DNA of 64,000 nt from Treponema sp. (GTDB lineage: Bacteria > Spirochaetota > Spirochaetia > Treponematales > Treponemataceae). Under the pieces are notes generated by a model. That model was given only the letters and a program-made list of their open reading frames with translations. It did not search any database and was not told the origin of the DNA. The stretch is from assembly GCA_024400915.1 (NCBI GenBank), contig JAKSLX010000009.1:1-64000 (forward strand). The letters are read 5' to 3'. This document shows, in pieces, positions 41,377 to 50,356 of this stretch (position 1 is its first letter; every line of letters starts with the position of its first letter). The translations under genes were made by a program, and so were the position numbers.

Positions 41377-43139
41377 TCGAAGGTAAAATTACACGCATTT
41401 CCGGTCCTATCGTTTATGCAGAAGGCCTTGAAAAATGTGGTCTTTATGATGTTGTTGATGTAGGTGAAAACAAGCTTATTGGTGAAATCATCCGCCAGAA
41501 TGAAGGCATGGCTACAATTCAGGTTTACGAAGATGTTAGCGGAATGCACATCGGTGAATCTGTTGTTTCAAATGAACGCCCTCTTTCCGTAAGGCTTGGT
41601 CCAGGTCTTGTAGGTACAATCTACGACGGTATTCAGCGTCCATTGAAGGAAATGTACGAAGACAAAGGCGCATTTCTTTTGCCAGGTCAGCGCACATCTC
41701 CAATTGACGAAAGCAAGAAATGGGACTTTGTTCCAACAGCAAAGGAAGGAGATGCAATTGCTCCTGGTTTTGTTTTAGGTACTGTTCAGGAAACAGGTTC
41801 CATCGTTCATAAGATTATGGTTCCTCCTTCAATCAAAGGAAAGACCCTCGCAACTTTCAAAGGTGCAGGTTCATATACCATAGATGAAGTAATCGGAACT
41901 ACAGAATTCGGTGAAGAACTCAAGCTCTCTCATTACTGGCCATTGAGAAAACCTCGTCCGTTCCTTGAGAAGCTTGAAGTTAACCAGCCATTGGTAACTG
42001 GTCAGCGCGTAATCGATGTTTTCTTCCCGCTTTCAAAGGGTGGTACTGCAGCAATTCCAGGTGGATTCGGTACCGGTAAGACAATGACACAGCATGCCGT
42101 TGCAAAATGGTGTGATGCAGATCTTATCGTTTACATTGGCTGTGGTGAACGCGGAAATGAAATGACTGATGTTCTTACGGAATTTCCAACCTTGATTGAC
42201 CCAAGAACTGGACGTTCCCTTATGGAGCGAACAATCCTCATTGCAAATACTTCAAACATGCCTGTTGCTGCTCGTGAAGTTTCCCTCTATTCGGGAATTA
42301 CTCTGGCAGAATACTACCGCGACATGGGACTTCATGTAGCCATCATGGCTGACAGTACATCGCGCTGGGCAGAAGCTCTTCGTGAACTTTCAGGCCGTAT
42401 GGAAGAAATGCCTGCCGAAGAAGGATATCCAGCATATCTTCCAACCCGTCTTGCTGAATTCTATGAACGCGCAGGTAGGGTAAATACACTTTGCGGTAAG
42501 GAAGGTTCTGTTTCTGTTATCGGTGCCGTAAGTCCTGCAGGTGGTGACTTTTCTGAACCTGTTACACAGCATACAAAGCGTTTCATCCGCTGTTTCTGGG
42601 CTTTGGACCGTGAACTTGCAAATGCACGCCATTATCCTGCTATCGGTTGGATTGATTCATATTCGGAATATGCGGAAGAAATCAAGGAATGGTGGGACAA
42701 GTTTGATCCTCAGTGGGCAACAGTCCGCATAAAGGCTTTGGACCTTCTTAAAAAGGAACAGAGATTACAGCAGATTGTACGCCTCATTGGTGCAGATGCA
42801 CTTCCTGATTCTGACCGTCTTGTCCTCATCGTAAGTGAAATGATCAAGAACGGCTTCCTACAGCAGAATGCCTTTGATACCATCGATGCCTATTCCGTTC
42901 CACAGAAGCAGCTTAAAATCCTTCTTCTCATAATGGATTTCTATAAAAAAGCCCTTGATGTGGTTAAGGCAGGTTGTCCTTTGCTTAAGGTTTCTGAGCT
43001 TGCCGTCAGAAATGAAATTGTCCGTGCAAAGCTGACTGTTCCAAATGACAATATGGAAATGCTTTCTACAATCAGTAATCATCTTGTTGATCAGTTTTCT
43101 GAACTTGAACGCATGTATCGCAAGGATACCCTTGTTTAA
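41373..43139 (+). CDS. atpA: V-type ATPase catalytic subunit A
   Basis: Catalytic ATPase subunit, 588 residues. Walker A is GGFGTGKT near 231-238, the catalytic GER is in YIGCGERGNEMTDVL, and ADSTSRWAEALRE and the long non-homologous insert (about 110-190) mark V/A-type A. Overlaps the upstream stop by 4 bases. Confidence 0.98.
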   Translation: MIEGKITRISGPIVYAEGLEKCGLYDVVDVGENKLIGEIIRQNEGMATIQVYEDVSGMHIGESVVSNERPLSVRLGPGLVGTIYDGIQRPLKEMYEDKGAFLLPGQRTSPIDESKKWDFVPTAKEGDAIAPGFVLGTVQETGSIVHKIMVPPSIKGKTLATFKGAGSYTIDEVIGTTEFGEELKLSHYWPLRKPRPFLEKLEVNQPLVTGQRVIDVFFPLSKGGTAAIPGGFGTGKTMTQHAVAKWCDADLIVYIGCGERGNEMTDVLTEFPTLIDPRTGRSLMERTILIANTSNMPVAAREVSLYSGITLAEYYRDMGLHVAIMADSTSRWAEALRELSGRMEEMPAEEGYPAYLPTRLAEFYERAGRVNTLCGKEGSVSVIGAVSPAGGDFSEPVTQHTKRFIRCFWALDRELANARHYPAIGWIDSYSEYAEEIKEWWDKFDPQWATVRIKALDLLKKEQRLQQIVRLIGADALPDSDRLVLIVSEMIKNGFLQQNAFDTIDAYSVPQKQLKILLLIMDFYKKALDVVKAGCPLLKVSELAVRNEIVRAKLTVPNDNMEMLSTISNHLVDQFSELERMYRKDTLV

Positions 43140-43155
43140 TTAAGGATGGATTTTA

Positions 43156-44541
43156 ATGAAAGGAATAGAATATTCAGGACTTGAGTCTGTTGACGGACCT
43201 ATCGTTGTCGTAAAGCGCAGGGAAAATTCATCCTACGATGAAGTTGTATATGTCCGTGATAAATTCGGTGAAAAACGTACAGGAAGAATTATTGACCTTA
43301 ATGAAGAAACTGCCGTTGTTCAGATTTTCGGTACAACAACAGGTCTTGACCTTGAAAGTACTACGGTTGAATTCCTTGAAGAGCCTATGGAACTTCGTGT
43401 TGGTAAAGGACTTCTTGGCCGTATTTTTAACGGACTCGGTAAGCCTATTGATGGGTATCCTGAGATTATCAGTGATAAGAAAGTCAATGTAAACGGATGT
43501 CCAATCAATCCTTATGCCCGCGTTTACCCAAGGGACTTCATCCAGACTGGTATTTCATCCATTGACGGCATGAATACCCTCATTCGCGGACAGAAGCTTC
43601 CTATTTTTAGCGGTAACGGTCTCCCACACAACAAGCTTGCAGCCCAGATTATTCGTCAGGCAAAACTTAAGGGAAGTGACGAAGACTTCGTTATGGTTTT
43701 TGCCGGCATGGGTATCAAGTACGACGTTTCGCAGTTCTTCAAGCATACCTTCGAAGAATCAGGCGTTCTGTCAAAGGTTGTAATGTTCCAGTCCTTGGCA
43801 GACGCACCTTCAATTGAACGTATCATCACACCTCGCTGTGCCCTTACTGCCGCAGAATACCTTGCCTACGAATGCAACATGCATGTTCTTGTTGTAATGA
43901 CAGACATGACAAACTACTGCGAAGCCCTCCGTGAAATTTCTACAACTCGCGGAGAAGTTCCTGGGCGCAAGGGCTATCCTGGATACCTTTATTCAAACCT
44001 TGCAGAGCTTTATGAAAGAGCAGGAAAAGTTCAGGGATCTACAGGTTCGATTACTCAGATTCCAATTCTTTCCATGCCTAACGATGACATTTCTCATCCA
44101 ATTCCTGACCTTACAGGTTATATTACGGAAGGACAGATTGTTCTTGACCGTGAAATGAGTCAGAAGGGCATGTATCCTCCTGTTGCAGGACTTCCATCAC
44201 TTTCGCGCCTCATGAAGGACGGTATTGGTGACGGCATGACCCGCGAAGACCATGCTCCTGTTTCAAGCCAGCTCTTTGCCGCCTACAGCAAGGTAAAGTC
44301 TATCCGAAACCTTGCTTCTATCATCGGTGAAGAAGAACTGAGTCCTTTGGATCAGCTTTACCTTAAGTTTGGAAATGAACTTGAAGCTAAATTCTTTACT
44401 CAGGGTGAATACGAAGACAGAAGCATTGAAGAAACCCTTGACCTTGGTTGGAAACTCCTTTCCATTCTTCCTCGTGAAGAACTTTACCGCATCAAGGATG
44501 AACTCATCGACAAATATATGGTAAAGGAAGCAAATGGCTAA
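43156..44541 (+). CDS. atpB: V-type ATPase subunit B
   Basis: Non-catalytic nucleotide-binding subunit, 461 residues. The P-loop is replaced by IFSGNGLPHNKLAAQI, as is normal for B. TDMTNYCEALREIS and RKGYPGYLYSNLAELYERAG are conserved. GGATG precedes the start. Confidence 0.98.
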   Translation: MKGIEYSGLESVDGPIVVVKRRENSSYDEVVYVRDKFGEKRTGRIIDLNEETAVVQIFGTTTGLDLESTTVEFLEEPMELRVGKGLLGRIFNGLGKPIDGYPEIISDKKVNVNGCPINPYARVYPRDFIQTGISSIDGMNTLIRGQKLPIFSGNGLPHNKLAAQIIRQAKLKGSDEDFVMVFAGMGIKYDVSQFFKHTFEESGVLSKVVMFQSLADAPSIERIITPRCALTAAEYLAYECNMHVLVVMTDMTNYCEALREISTTRGEVPGRKGYPGYLYSNLAELYERAGKVQGSTGSITQIPILSMPNDDISHPIPDLTGYITEGQIVLDREMSQKGMYPPVAGLPSLSRLMKDGIGDGMTREDHAPVSSQLFAAYSKVKSIRNLASIIGEEELSPLDQLYLKFGNELEAKFFTQGEYEDRSIEETLDLGWKLLSILPREELYRIKDELIDKYMVKEANG

Positions 44542-45157
44542 ACTTAACATCGCGCCGACAAAATCCAATCTCCTCAACATAAAGGAGCAGCTTGCAATTT
44601 CGACGGAAGGATATGATCTTCTTGAGCAGAAGCGCGAAATCCTCGTAATGGAACTCATGCGCATTGTTGAAAAAGTAAAGCTTCTGGAAGTGGAAATGAA
44701 CAAGTGCTCGGGAAAAGCATATCCGGCACTCAAGAACATGCTTCTTAAGGTTGGCGGTGACCGTGTTGAGCGCATTGCTCACGGGGTAGAGTATGACTAT
44801 GAGATTACAAAAAAGCCGGTGAATATTGGTGGCATGAGCTTTACTACCATCGATGTTAACCTTCCGGAACGCCAGCTTTTTTCCTCTTTCAGGGGGTCCT
44901 TTGCCGACAGCGATGAGGTAATGTCTGATTTCTTTGAATACCTTACCCTCATAACCCGTATGGCTAGCATCAGGACCATTGCCTGGCGACTTGCTCTGGA
45001 AGTAAAGAAAACCCAGCGCCGCGTAAATGCCCTTGATAAAATGGTAATTCCACAGGATAGGGAAACCGTAAAATACATTGAAAGCGTCCTTGAAGAAAGG
45101 GAAAGGGACAACATTTTCGTAATGAAGTCCCTGAAGAAAAAACAGGGTTCAAAATAA
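44534..45157 (+). CDS. atpD: V-type ATPase subunit D
   Basis: Central rotor shaft, 207 residues, mainly two long helices. Typical N-terminus APTKSNLLNIKEQLAISTEG and C-terminal RRVNALDKMVIPQ. Overlaps subunit B by 8 bases and ends the ATPase genes. Confidence 0.95.
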   Translation: MAKLNIAPTKSNLLNIKEQLAISTEGYDLLEQKREILVMELMRIVEKVKLLEVEMNKCSGKAYPALKNMLLKVGGDRVERIAHGVEYDYEITKKPVNIGGMSFTTIDVNLPERQLFSSFRGSFADSDEVMSDFFEYLTLITRMASIRTIAWRLALEVKKTQRRVNALDKMVIPQDRETVKYIESVLEERERDNIFVMKSLKKKQGSK

Positions 45158-45161
45158 AGCC

Positions 45162-45656
45162 ATGCTGGATTCTCTTTTTAAAAAAGTTCTTGTTGCCTAC
45201 AACGGTTCAAAATCCTCACTCAGTGCAGTACTTTATGCTATCATCATGGCAAAGTTATACGGTTGCAGCGTAAAAGTTATTTATGTTGTAGACAGTGCTT
45301 CCATAAAGCAGCTTTCCATTGCAAAGGTTATGGTTGCAGACGAAGCCGATGAAATTTCAAGGACCCTCACTGAAGACGGAAAGAAAAACCTTGAGTATGT
45401 AAAGGAACTGGCTTCCCAGAAAAAAATAGAAGTTGAAACAGAACTTCTTAAAGGTGCCGTATGGTCGGAAATTGTTCGTGCTGCAGATGTCTGGAAGGCT
45501 GATATTGTCCTTCTTGGTGGGGTAAATGACAATTCAACTTCCTATTCCGTTCATGAAAATGTCTCAAGACAGGACAGCGAAATCATAGGCAGTGCCCATT
45601 GTTCGGTTCTGGTGGTCAGGGACAAGTACATCAGCCAGAAATTTCGTCTTTTATAA
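45162..45656 (+). CDS. Universal stress protein (UspA family)
   Basis: A 164-residue single Usp domain. Begins KKVLVAYNGSKSSLSAVLYA and ends with the family pattern IGSAHCSVLVVRD. The ATP-binding G-x2-G-x9-G(S/T) motif is imperfect because of an Asn/Ser-rich insertion (GGVNDNSTSYSVHEN). It lies 4 bases after subunit D, so it is cotranscribed with the ATPase. Confidence 0.88.
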   Translation: MLDSLFKKVLVAYNGSKSSLSAVLYAIIMAKLYGCSVKVIYVVDSASIKQLSIAKVMVADEADEISRTLTEDGKKNLEYVKELASQKKIEVETELLKGAVWSEIVRAADVWKADIVLLGGVNDNSTSYSVHENVSRQDSEIIGSAHCSVLVVRDKYISQKFRLL

Positions 45657-45718
45657 CAGGTTGTTTTTAATTCTTTTTCTTTTTTTTACACTTTCCTTTT
45701 TTTTGTCAATTTCTGCCT

Positions 45719-45732
45719 TATAATCTTACTTA
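45719..45732 (+). promoter_or_regulatory. -10 box of the response regulator, leaderless start
   Basis: TATAAT (45719-45724) ends 7 bases before the ATG at 45732. The -35 region is only T-rich. Confidence 0.45.
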
Positions 45733-46409
45733 TGAGAGTATTGTTTATCGATGATGACGTCAGGTCTTCCCAGACTGTTTCTGAACTTTTAAAGAAGAAC
45801 CGGTTTGGCGTAGACAAGGCTTTTTCAGGCGAAGAAGGACTAAAATACGCATTGTCCGGAAATCATGATATTATTATCCTCGAAAATAAACTTCCAGACA
45901 TGGACGGAATGTCCCTTGTTCAGAAAATAAGAAGTGCAGGAAACAGTGTTCCAGTCATGTTTCTTTCAGATAAAGTTGAAAATAAGGATATAGTCGGGGG
46001 CTTGTATGCTGGTGCCGACGATTACCTTAGAAAACCTTATAACCCCGATGAATTCATAGCCCGTGTCTATGCCCTGACTAGAAGAAAGGGAGAAATCCGC
46101 AGTGAAAAGTCCGCTTTTGGTGATTTTATTCTTGATAGGAGTGCCTGTGAAATTCAGAATGAAGGAGGGGAGTCCCTGAAACTTTCTCTGAAGGAACTTT
46201 TGATCCTTTCCCTTCTGTTTGAAAATCCAAAGCAGATAATCCGCAAGGAAGAAATCATTGATAAAATCTGGGGCGGGGACAGTGATGCAGAATACAACAA
46301 TGTGGAAGTCTACATTTCCTTCCTCAGAAAAAAAATGGAGCAGCTCAAGGTTCATGTCGTCATAAGGACGGCAAGAGGTCTTGGCTACTCCCTTGAAGAA
46401 ATTGAATGA
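45732..46409 (+). CDS. OmpR-type response regulator with Glu at the phosphorylation site
   Basis: A 225-residue two-domain regulator. The receiver (1-120) has the acidic pocket IDDD at 6-9 and the conserved Lys in RKPY, but the phospho-accepting Asp is replaced by Glu: LENKLPDMDG instead of LDxxLPDMDG. The usual Thr/Ser switch is in FLSDK. The winged-helix output domain is 130-225 (LSLKELLILSLLFENPKQII; VYISFLRKKMEQL). With Glu in place it may be constitutively active or phosphorylation-independent. No partner kinase is adjacent. Confidence 0.9.
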   Translation: MRVLFIDDDVRSSQTVSELLKKNRFGVDKAFSGEEGLKYALSGNHDIIILENKLPDMDGMSLVQKIRSAGNSVPVMFLSDKVENKDIVGGLYAGADDYLRKPYNPDEFIARVYALTRRKGEIRSEKSAFGDFILDRSACEIQNEGGESLKLSLKELLILSLLFENPKQIIRKEEIIDKIWGGDSDAEYNNVEVYISFLRKKMEQLKVHVVIRTARGLGYSLEEIE

Positions 46410-46430
46410 TGGCAAGTTTTTTTTGCCATC
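46408..46430. terminator. Stem-loop between convergent genes
   Basis: GATGGCAA pairs with TTGCCATC around a T-rich loop. Starts inside the response regulator stop and lies before the end of the beta-barrel gene, so it may serve either transcript. Confidence 0.5.
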
Positions 46431-46440
46431 AATTCGTAAA

Positions 46441-47703
46441 TCAGAAGCTTGTCTTGAATCCTACGCTGCAGGCAAGTGCCTTTGAAGGACTATCTGAAAA
46501 TTCTTTTGTATCAATTGAAACTGATGCAGTGATGTTTCCGCCAAAAACTTCCATGTTTGCATAAGGAGTTATGAGGAATCTTTTTTCTGCATCTTCAACA
46601 GTTTTTCCAGGATGTTCCTTAAGTTCGCTGTTGTTGATGTCAGTCATTGCAATTGTTCCGTGGATTCCGGCTGTAATTCTTGATGTTCCCAAATAAAGGT
46701 TTTCGTTTACAAGATTGAAGTTAAATCCAAGAATATTTTCTGCAGCAGGTTTTGAAAGGGTTATGAGCCTGAGGTAAACCATGTCGGCTGCTGATTTTGC
46801 AGGGAAATTGAATGCAGAAGGATTGAAGTAGCAGTCAGCGATAGGAATTCTTGGTTCAATGAGGATGTAAAAATTCTTCAGGTTTACGGAAGTGTCCCTG
46901 CCTTTTGTCTGCTTAAGGTAAATTCCGTCTACGCCAAACTGTGTGTAGAGCATGAAGGACTTTTTGCGTCCAAAAAGAGCATTGATTCCACCATGAATCT
47001 GGATTTCATTTATTGTCAGGAGACTTTCATCGTCTTCATTGTTTTCGTCATCAGAAATAGGGAAAACAAGGCCTGACATTACGTCAATAGTTGCATAATC
47101 AAATACTCCTGCATAACGGAGATCGAGGTTCAATGCTGAATTGTCGTTCGCAGCCTGTCTTAGCTTGTCTTTATAGAAGGATAATCCAAATGCATTGCTT
47201 CCTTCAGTATGGATTGTATAGTTTGCACCAAAAGCATAGAGGGGATTTATTGAGGTTCCTTCAATTCCGTGATAACTTTCTGTTAGATTAGAGGAAATTT
47301 TTGCTACGCCGAAATGACGCTGTAGAAAGATGTCTGAGCCAAAAGGTTCAAAATTTCCCTTGAAAACGGAAAAATATTGTGAAAGGCTGTCCCCTGTAAC
47401 CTTGTATGTTGCGGAAAGTTCTTCAATCCTAAATGCTGCGTTTTTATCGTGGATTTCATCTTCAAACATGCTGTTGCTTATGCTGTAGAATTCACCCCTT
47501 ATAAAGAATTTTCCGGAAAAATCAAAGAGACCGGCAAAATATGACTCGGCACTGCAAGTTGGTTTTGAGCTGTCCTTGTCGTCGTTTCTTGCCACCGATG
47601 TAAAGAATCCTGTTGTTCCGCTGAAGAATGGCTTTTCAATTTCAAAAGAGAAGGCTGCTGCTGCCATAAAAGAAAGGGCTGCTGCAAAAAGTGTTCGTTT
47701 CAA
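46441..47703 (-). CDS. Putative outer-membrane beta-barrel protein
   Basis: A 420-residue exported protein of unknown family. Signal peptide KRTLFAAALSFMAAAAFSF is followed by alternating beta-strand patterns and aromatic residues, ending in a terminal Phe (ACSVGFKTSF), as in outer-membrane barrels. The start is a TTG at 47703 placed 6 bases after GGAGG; no ATG fits. It is a single gene facing the response regulator. Function unknown; porin-like is an inference. Confidence 0.75.
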   Translation of the reverse strand: MKRTLFAAALSFMAAAAFSFEIEKPFFSGTTGFFTSVARNDDKDSSKPTCSAESYFAGLFDFSGKFFIRGEFYSISNSMFEDEIHDKNAAFRIEELSATYKVTGDSLSQYFSVFKGNFEPFGSDIFLQRHFGVAKISSNLTESYHGIEGTSINPLYAFGANYTIHTEGSNAFGLSFYKDKLRQAANDNSALNLDLRYAGVFDYATIDVMSGLVFPISDDENNEDDESLLTINEIQIHGGINALFGRKKSFMLYTQFGVDGIYLKQTKGRDTSVNLKNFYILIEPRIPIADCYFNPSAFNFPAKSAADMVYLRLITLSKPAAENILGFNFNLVNENLYLGTSRITAGIHGTIAMTDINNSELKEHPGKTVEDAEKRFLITPYANMEVFGGNITASVSIDTKEFSDSPSKALACSVGFKTSF

Positions 47704-47847
47704 ATTATCCTCCAAAGGCAGAAGGGTTCCACCTCTAATGAGATTTTCGGAAAAAAATATGAAAATTTAAGGTTTTTATATAGAAGATTCCGTGTTTGCC
47801 TTTAAAAAGCGTTTCTAAAAAAAATCTTAAAAAAGTAAAGGTCAAAC

Positions 47848-47876
47848 TTGAATTATGAAAATTTTCAGATTACAAT
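47848..47876 (+). promoter_or_regulatory. Promoter of the che operon, leaderless start
   Basis: TTGAAT (47848-47853), 17-base spacer, TACAAT (47871-47876), then 7 bases to the cheA ATG at 47884. No Shine-Dalgarno. Confidence 0.6.
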
Positions 47877-47883
47877 ATAAAGT

Positions 47884-50346
47884 ATGAGTGATTATCTTGA
47901 CGCTAATAATGAAGAACTTCTCAAGGATTTTTTTGCCGAAGCTGAACAGCAGGTAGAAACACTGGAAAGCAATATCCTTGTCATTGAGAATGATCCTTCC
48001 AACCATGATGCTATTGATGAAATTTTCCGCGCGGCTCATACTTTGAAAGGTGGTTCGGCTACTGTTGAAATGACAGAGCTTGCAACTTTCTGCCATGATG
48101 TAGAAGATTTGCTCGATGCATTGCGAGGAAATTTAGTTGAAGTTACTGAACCTATAGTTGACACTCTGCTTACTTCAATCGATACGATTAAATCTATGCT
48201 TGAGGCCAGAAGTAACGGCTCTATCTATGACGGAGATATTGGTCCTCTTGTTCAGAAGATTAATTCCTATATCCCTGCAAAGGATAAGAAAGACAAGAAG
48301 AAGAGTAGCGTAAGCCTGCCTGCCGGTATGGTTGGCGCAAAGCCAGCTCCGGAGCCAGTAGCCCCGGCTGCTCCTGCTGCTGTAGACAACGGTATGCCTC
48401 CATTGCCTGTTCTTTCGGAAGATGAATATTCCGAACTCAAGGAAAATGTTGGTGCAGATCAGAAGCTTTGGACTGTAAATGTTACCTTCGATGAATCGAA
48501 TCCAATGAACAGCGTTGGTGGAATTCAGGTTTTTGCAGCACTTAAGAATCTTGGTACTGTTCTTAAGACTGTTCCTGATTTTGAAGCACTTTACGAGGAT
48601 GAATATCATCCTCAGGTTGTATATTATATTGCAGCTTCCTGTGAGGGCGGCGATCTTGAAGATGTTGCCTTCCTTGATGACGTTACGACTGCAGTAGATG
48701 CTCAGATTGCGGGAAAACCTGCAGGATCTGCTGCTCCAGCGACCCCTGCACCTGCTGCAGCCCCGGCTCCAGCTCCTGCACCAGTTGCTTCTTCTGCACC
48801 TGCTGAACAGGAAACTCCTGCACCTGCTGCAGCACCGGCTCCAGAAAAGGTAGAGGAATCTGCACCGGAAGCAAAGGCTCCTGAAACACCTAAGGGAGAT
48901 GTAAAGAAACCTGCCGCTGCTACGGGACATGCAACTCAGACTGGTTCAATTCTTCGCGTTGATTCTAAGCGCGTAGACAACCTTATGAACCTTGTTTCTG
49001 AAACAGTTATTACAAAGGCCGCATTCAACCAGAACGGACTCCACATGGCAGATCTTCAGGTTAAATTCCAGGCCCTCAACAATACATTCAAGGAAAAGCA
49101 GCACCGCATTGCAGAATCTATTCCAAAATACCTTGAACAGCTCCAGAACGGTGCTTCAATGAAGGATATCCGCCAGAAGTTTGCCGAAGATTTCGGTACT
49201 GTAGGAAACTGGTTCGATGCCTTTGAAAATGACTTTAAGATTTCGTCAACAAAATATCGTTCTACAACACAGAATCTGGGTCGCATTTCCAGCGAACTTC
49301 AGGAAGGCGTTATGAAGATCCGAATGGTTCCTATCGGAACAATCTTCAATCGTTTCCCTCGTGTTGTTCGCGACCTTAGCCGTGATCTTGGTCGCAAGGT
49401 TAACCTTGTGATTGAAGGTGAAGAAACAGAACTTGACAAGACTGTTGTTGATGATCTTCTTGATCCAATCATGCACTGTGTCCGCAACTCTGTTGATCAT
49501 GGTATTGAAACACCGGAAGAACGCGCAGCTGCAGGCAAGGACGAAACAGGTACACTCATCCTTAAGGCTTCAAACGAAGGTAATATGATCGTAATCGACA
49601 TCATTGATGACGGTCAGGGTATTGAAGTTGAAAAGGTAAGAAATAAGGCAATCCAGAAGGGGCTCATCAGTCCTAACAAGGTTCTTTCAAACCAGGATGC
49701 CTACAACCTTATTTTCCTTCCAGGCTTCTCAACAAGCGACAAGATCAGCAACGTTTCGGGACGTGGTGTTGGACTTGATGTTGTAAAGACGATGGTTGAA
49801 AAACTTAAGGGAACAATCAGTGTTACAAGTGAAATGGGAAAGGGATCAAAATTCTCTATCCGCCTTCCACTTACACTTGCAATCATTCAGGGACTTCTTG
49901 TTCGTGTTGGAAAAGAAGTTTACTCAATCCCTATTGCAAACGTTATTGAAAGCCAGCGCGTAAAGAAGGAAACGATTAATACAATTGACAACTATGAAGT
50001 TCTCAATGTTCGTAACGAAGTTATTTCCATCCTTCGCCTTGGAAGGCTTTTCAATATCAAGAGAATGGATGACGATGAATACTGTTTCATTGTTATTGTT
50101 GGTTCAGCAGAAAAGAAGATCGGCGTAATGGTAGATGCCCTTATCGGTGAAGAAGATGTGGTTATCAAGCCTCTTGAATCCCAGTTCACTTCTTCTCCTG
50201 GTATTGCAGGTGCTACAGTCCTTGGTGACGGTTCCGTTTCTCTTATTGTTGATGTAAACCAGCTTCTTGAACTTGGTGTTAAGCAGGAGCTTGATGCACA
50301 GCAGATTCGTGAAGCAGAAGCAATGAAGTCTTCGGCAAGAGGTTAA
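47884..50346 (+). CDS. cheA: Chemotaxis histidine kinase CheA
   Basis: Kinase of the chemotaxis array, phosphorylating CheY. The 820-residue product has P1 with the phospho-accepting His52 in RAAHTLKGGS, a P2-like domain about 190-275, a long Pro/Ala/Glu linker (280-345), a dimerisation P3 (about 355-480) longer than usual, the P4 kinase with N-box HCVRNSVDHGIE, DDGQGI and GRGVGLDVVKTMV, and P5 for receptor/CheW binding. An enlarged, atypical P3 is known from Treponema denticola CheA. First gene of cheA-cheW/R-cheX-cheY. Confidence 0.97.
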   Translation: MSDYLDANNEELLKDFFAEAEQQVETLESNILVIENDPSNHDAIDEIFRAAHTLKGGSATVEMTELATFCHDVEDLLDALRGNLVEVTEPIVDTLLTSIDTIKSMLEARSNGSIYDGDIGPLVQKINSYIPAKDKKDKKKSSVSLPAGMVGAKPAPEPVAPAAPAAVDNGMPPLPVLSEDEYSELKENVGADQKLWTVNVTFDESNPMNSVGGIQVFAALKNLGTVLKTVPDFEALYEDEYHPQVVYYIAASCEGGDLEDVAFLDDVTTAVDAQIAGKPAGSAAPATPAPAAAPAPAPAPVASSAPAEQETPAPAAAPAPEKVEESAPEAKAPETPKGDVKKPAAATGHATQTGSILRVDSKRVDNLMNLVSETVITKAAFNQNGLHMADLQVKFQALNNTFKEKQHRIAESIPKYLEQLQNGASMKDIRQKFAEDFGTVGNWFDAFENDFKISSTKYRSTTQNLGRISSELQEGVMKIRMVPIGTIFNRFPRVVRDLSRDLGRKVNLVIEGEETELDKTVVDDLLDPIMHCVRNSVDHGIETPEERAAAGKDETGTLILKASNEGNMIVIDIIDDGQGIEVEKVRNKAIQKGLISPNKVLSNQDAYNLIFLPGFSTSDKISNVSGRGVGLDVVKTMVEKLKGTISVTSEMGKGSKFSIRLPLTLAIIQGLLVRVGKEVYSIPIANVIESQRVKKETINTIDNYEVLNVRNEVISILRLGRLFNIKRMDDDEYCFIVIVGSAEKKIGVMVDALIGEEDVVIKPLESQFTSSPGIAGATVLGDGSVSLIVDVNQLLELGVKQELDAQQIREAEAMKSSARG

Positions 50347-50356
50347 GGAGAAGTAA

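Noticed and set aside
48175..48930. 251-codon minus-strand frame rich in Arg, Cys and Ser
   Set aside because: It is the antisense of the CheA P2 and Pro/Ala linker; the repetitive make-up comes from the linker codons.
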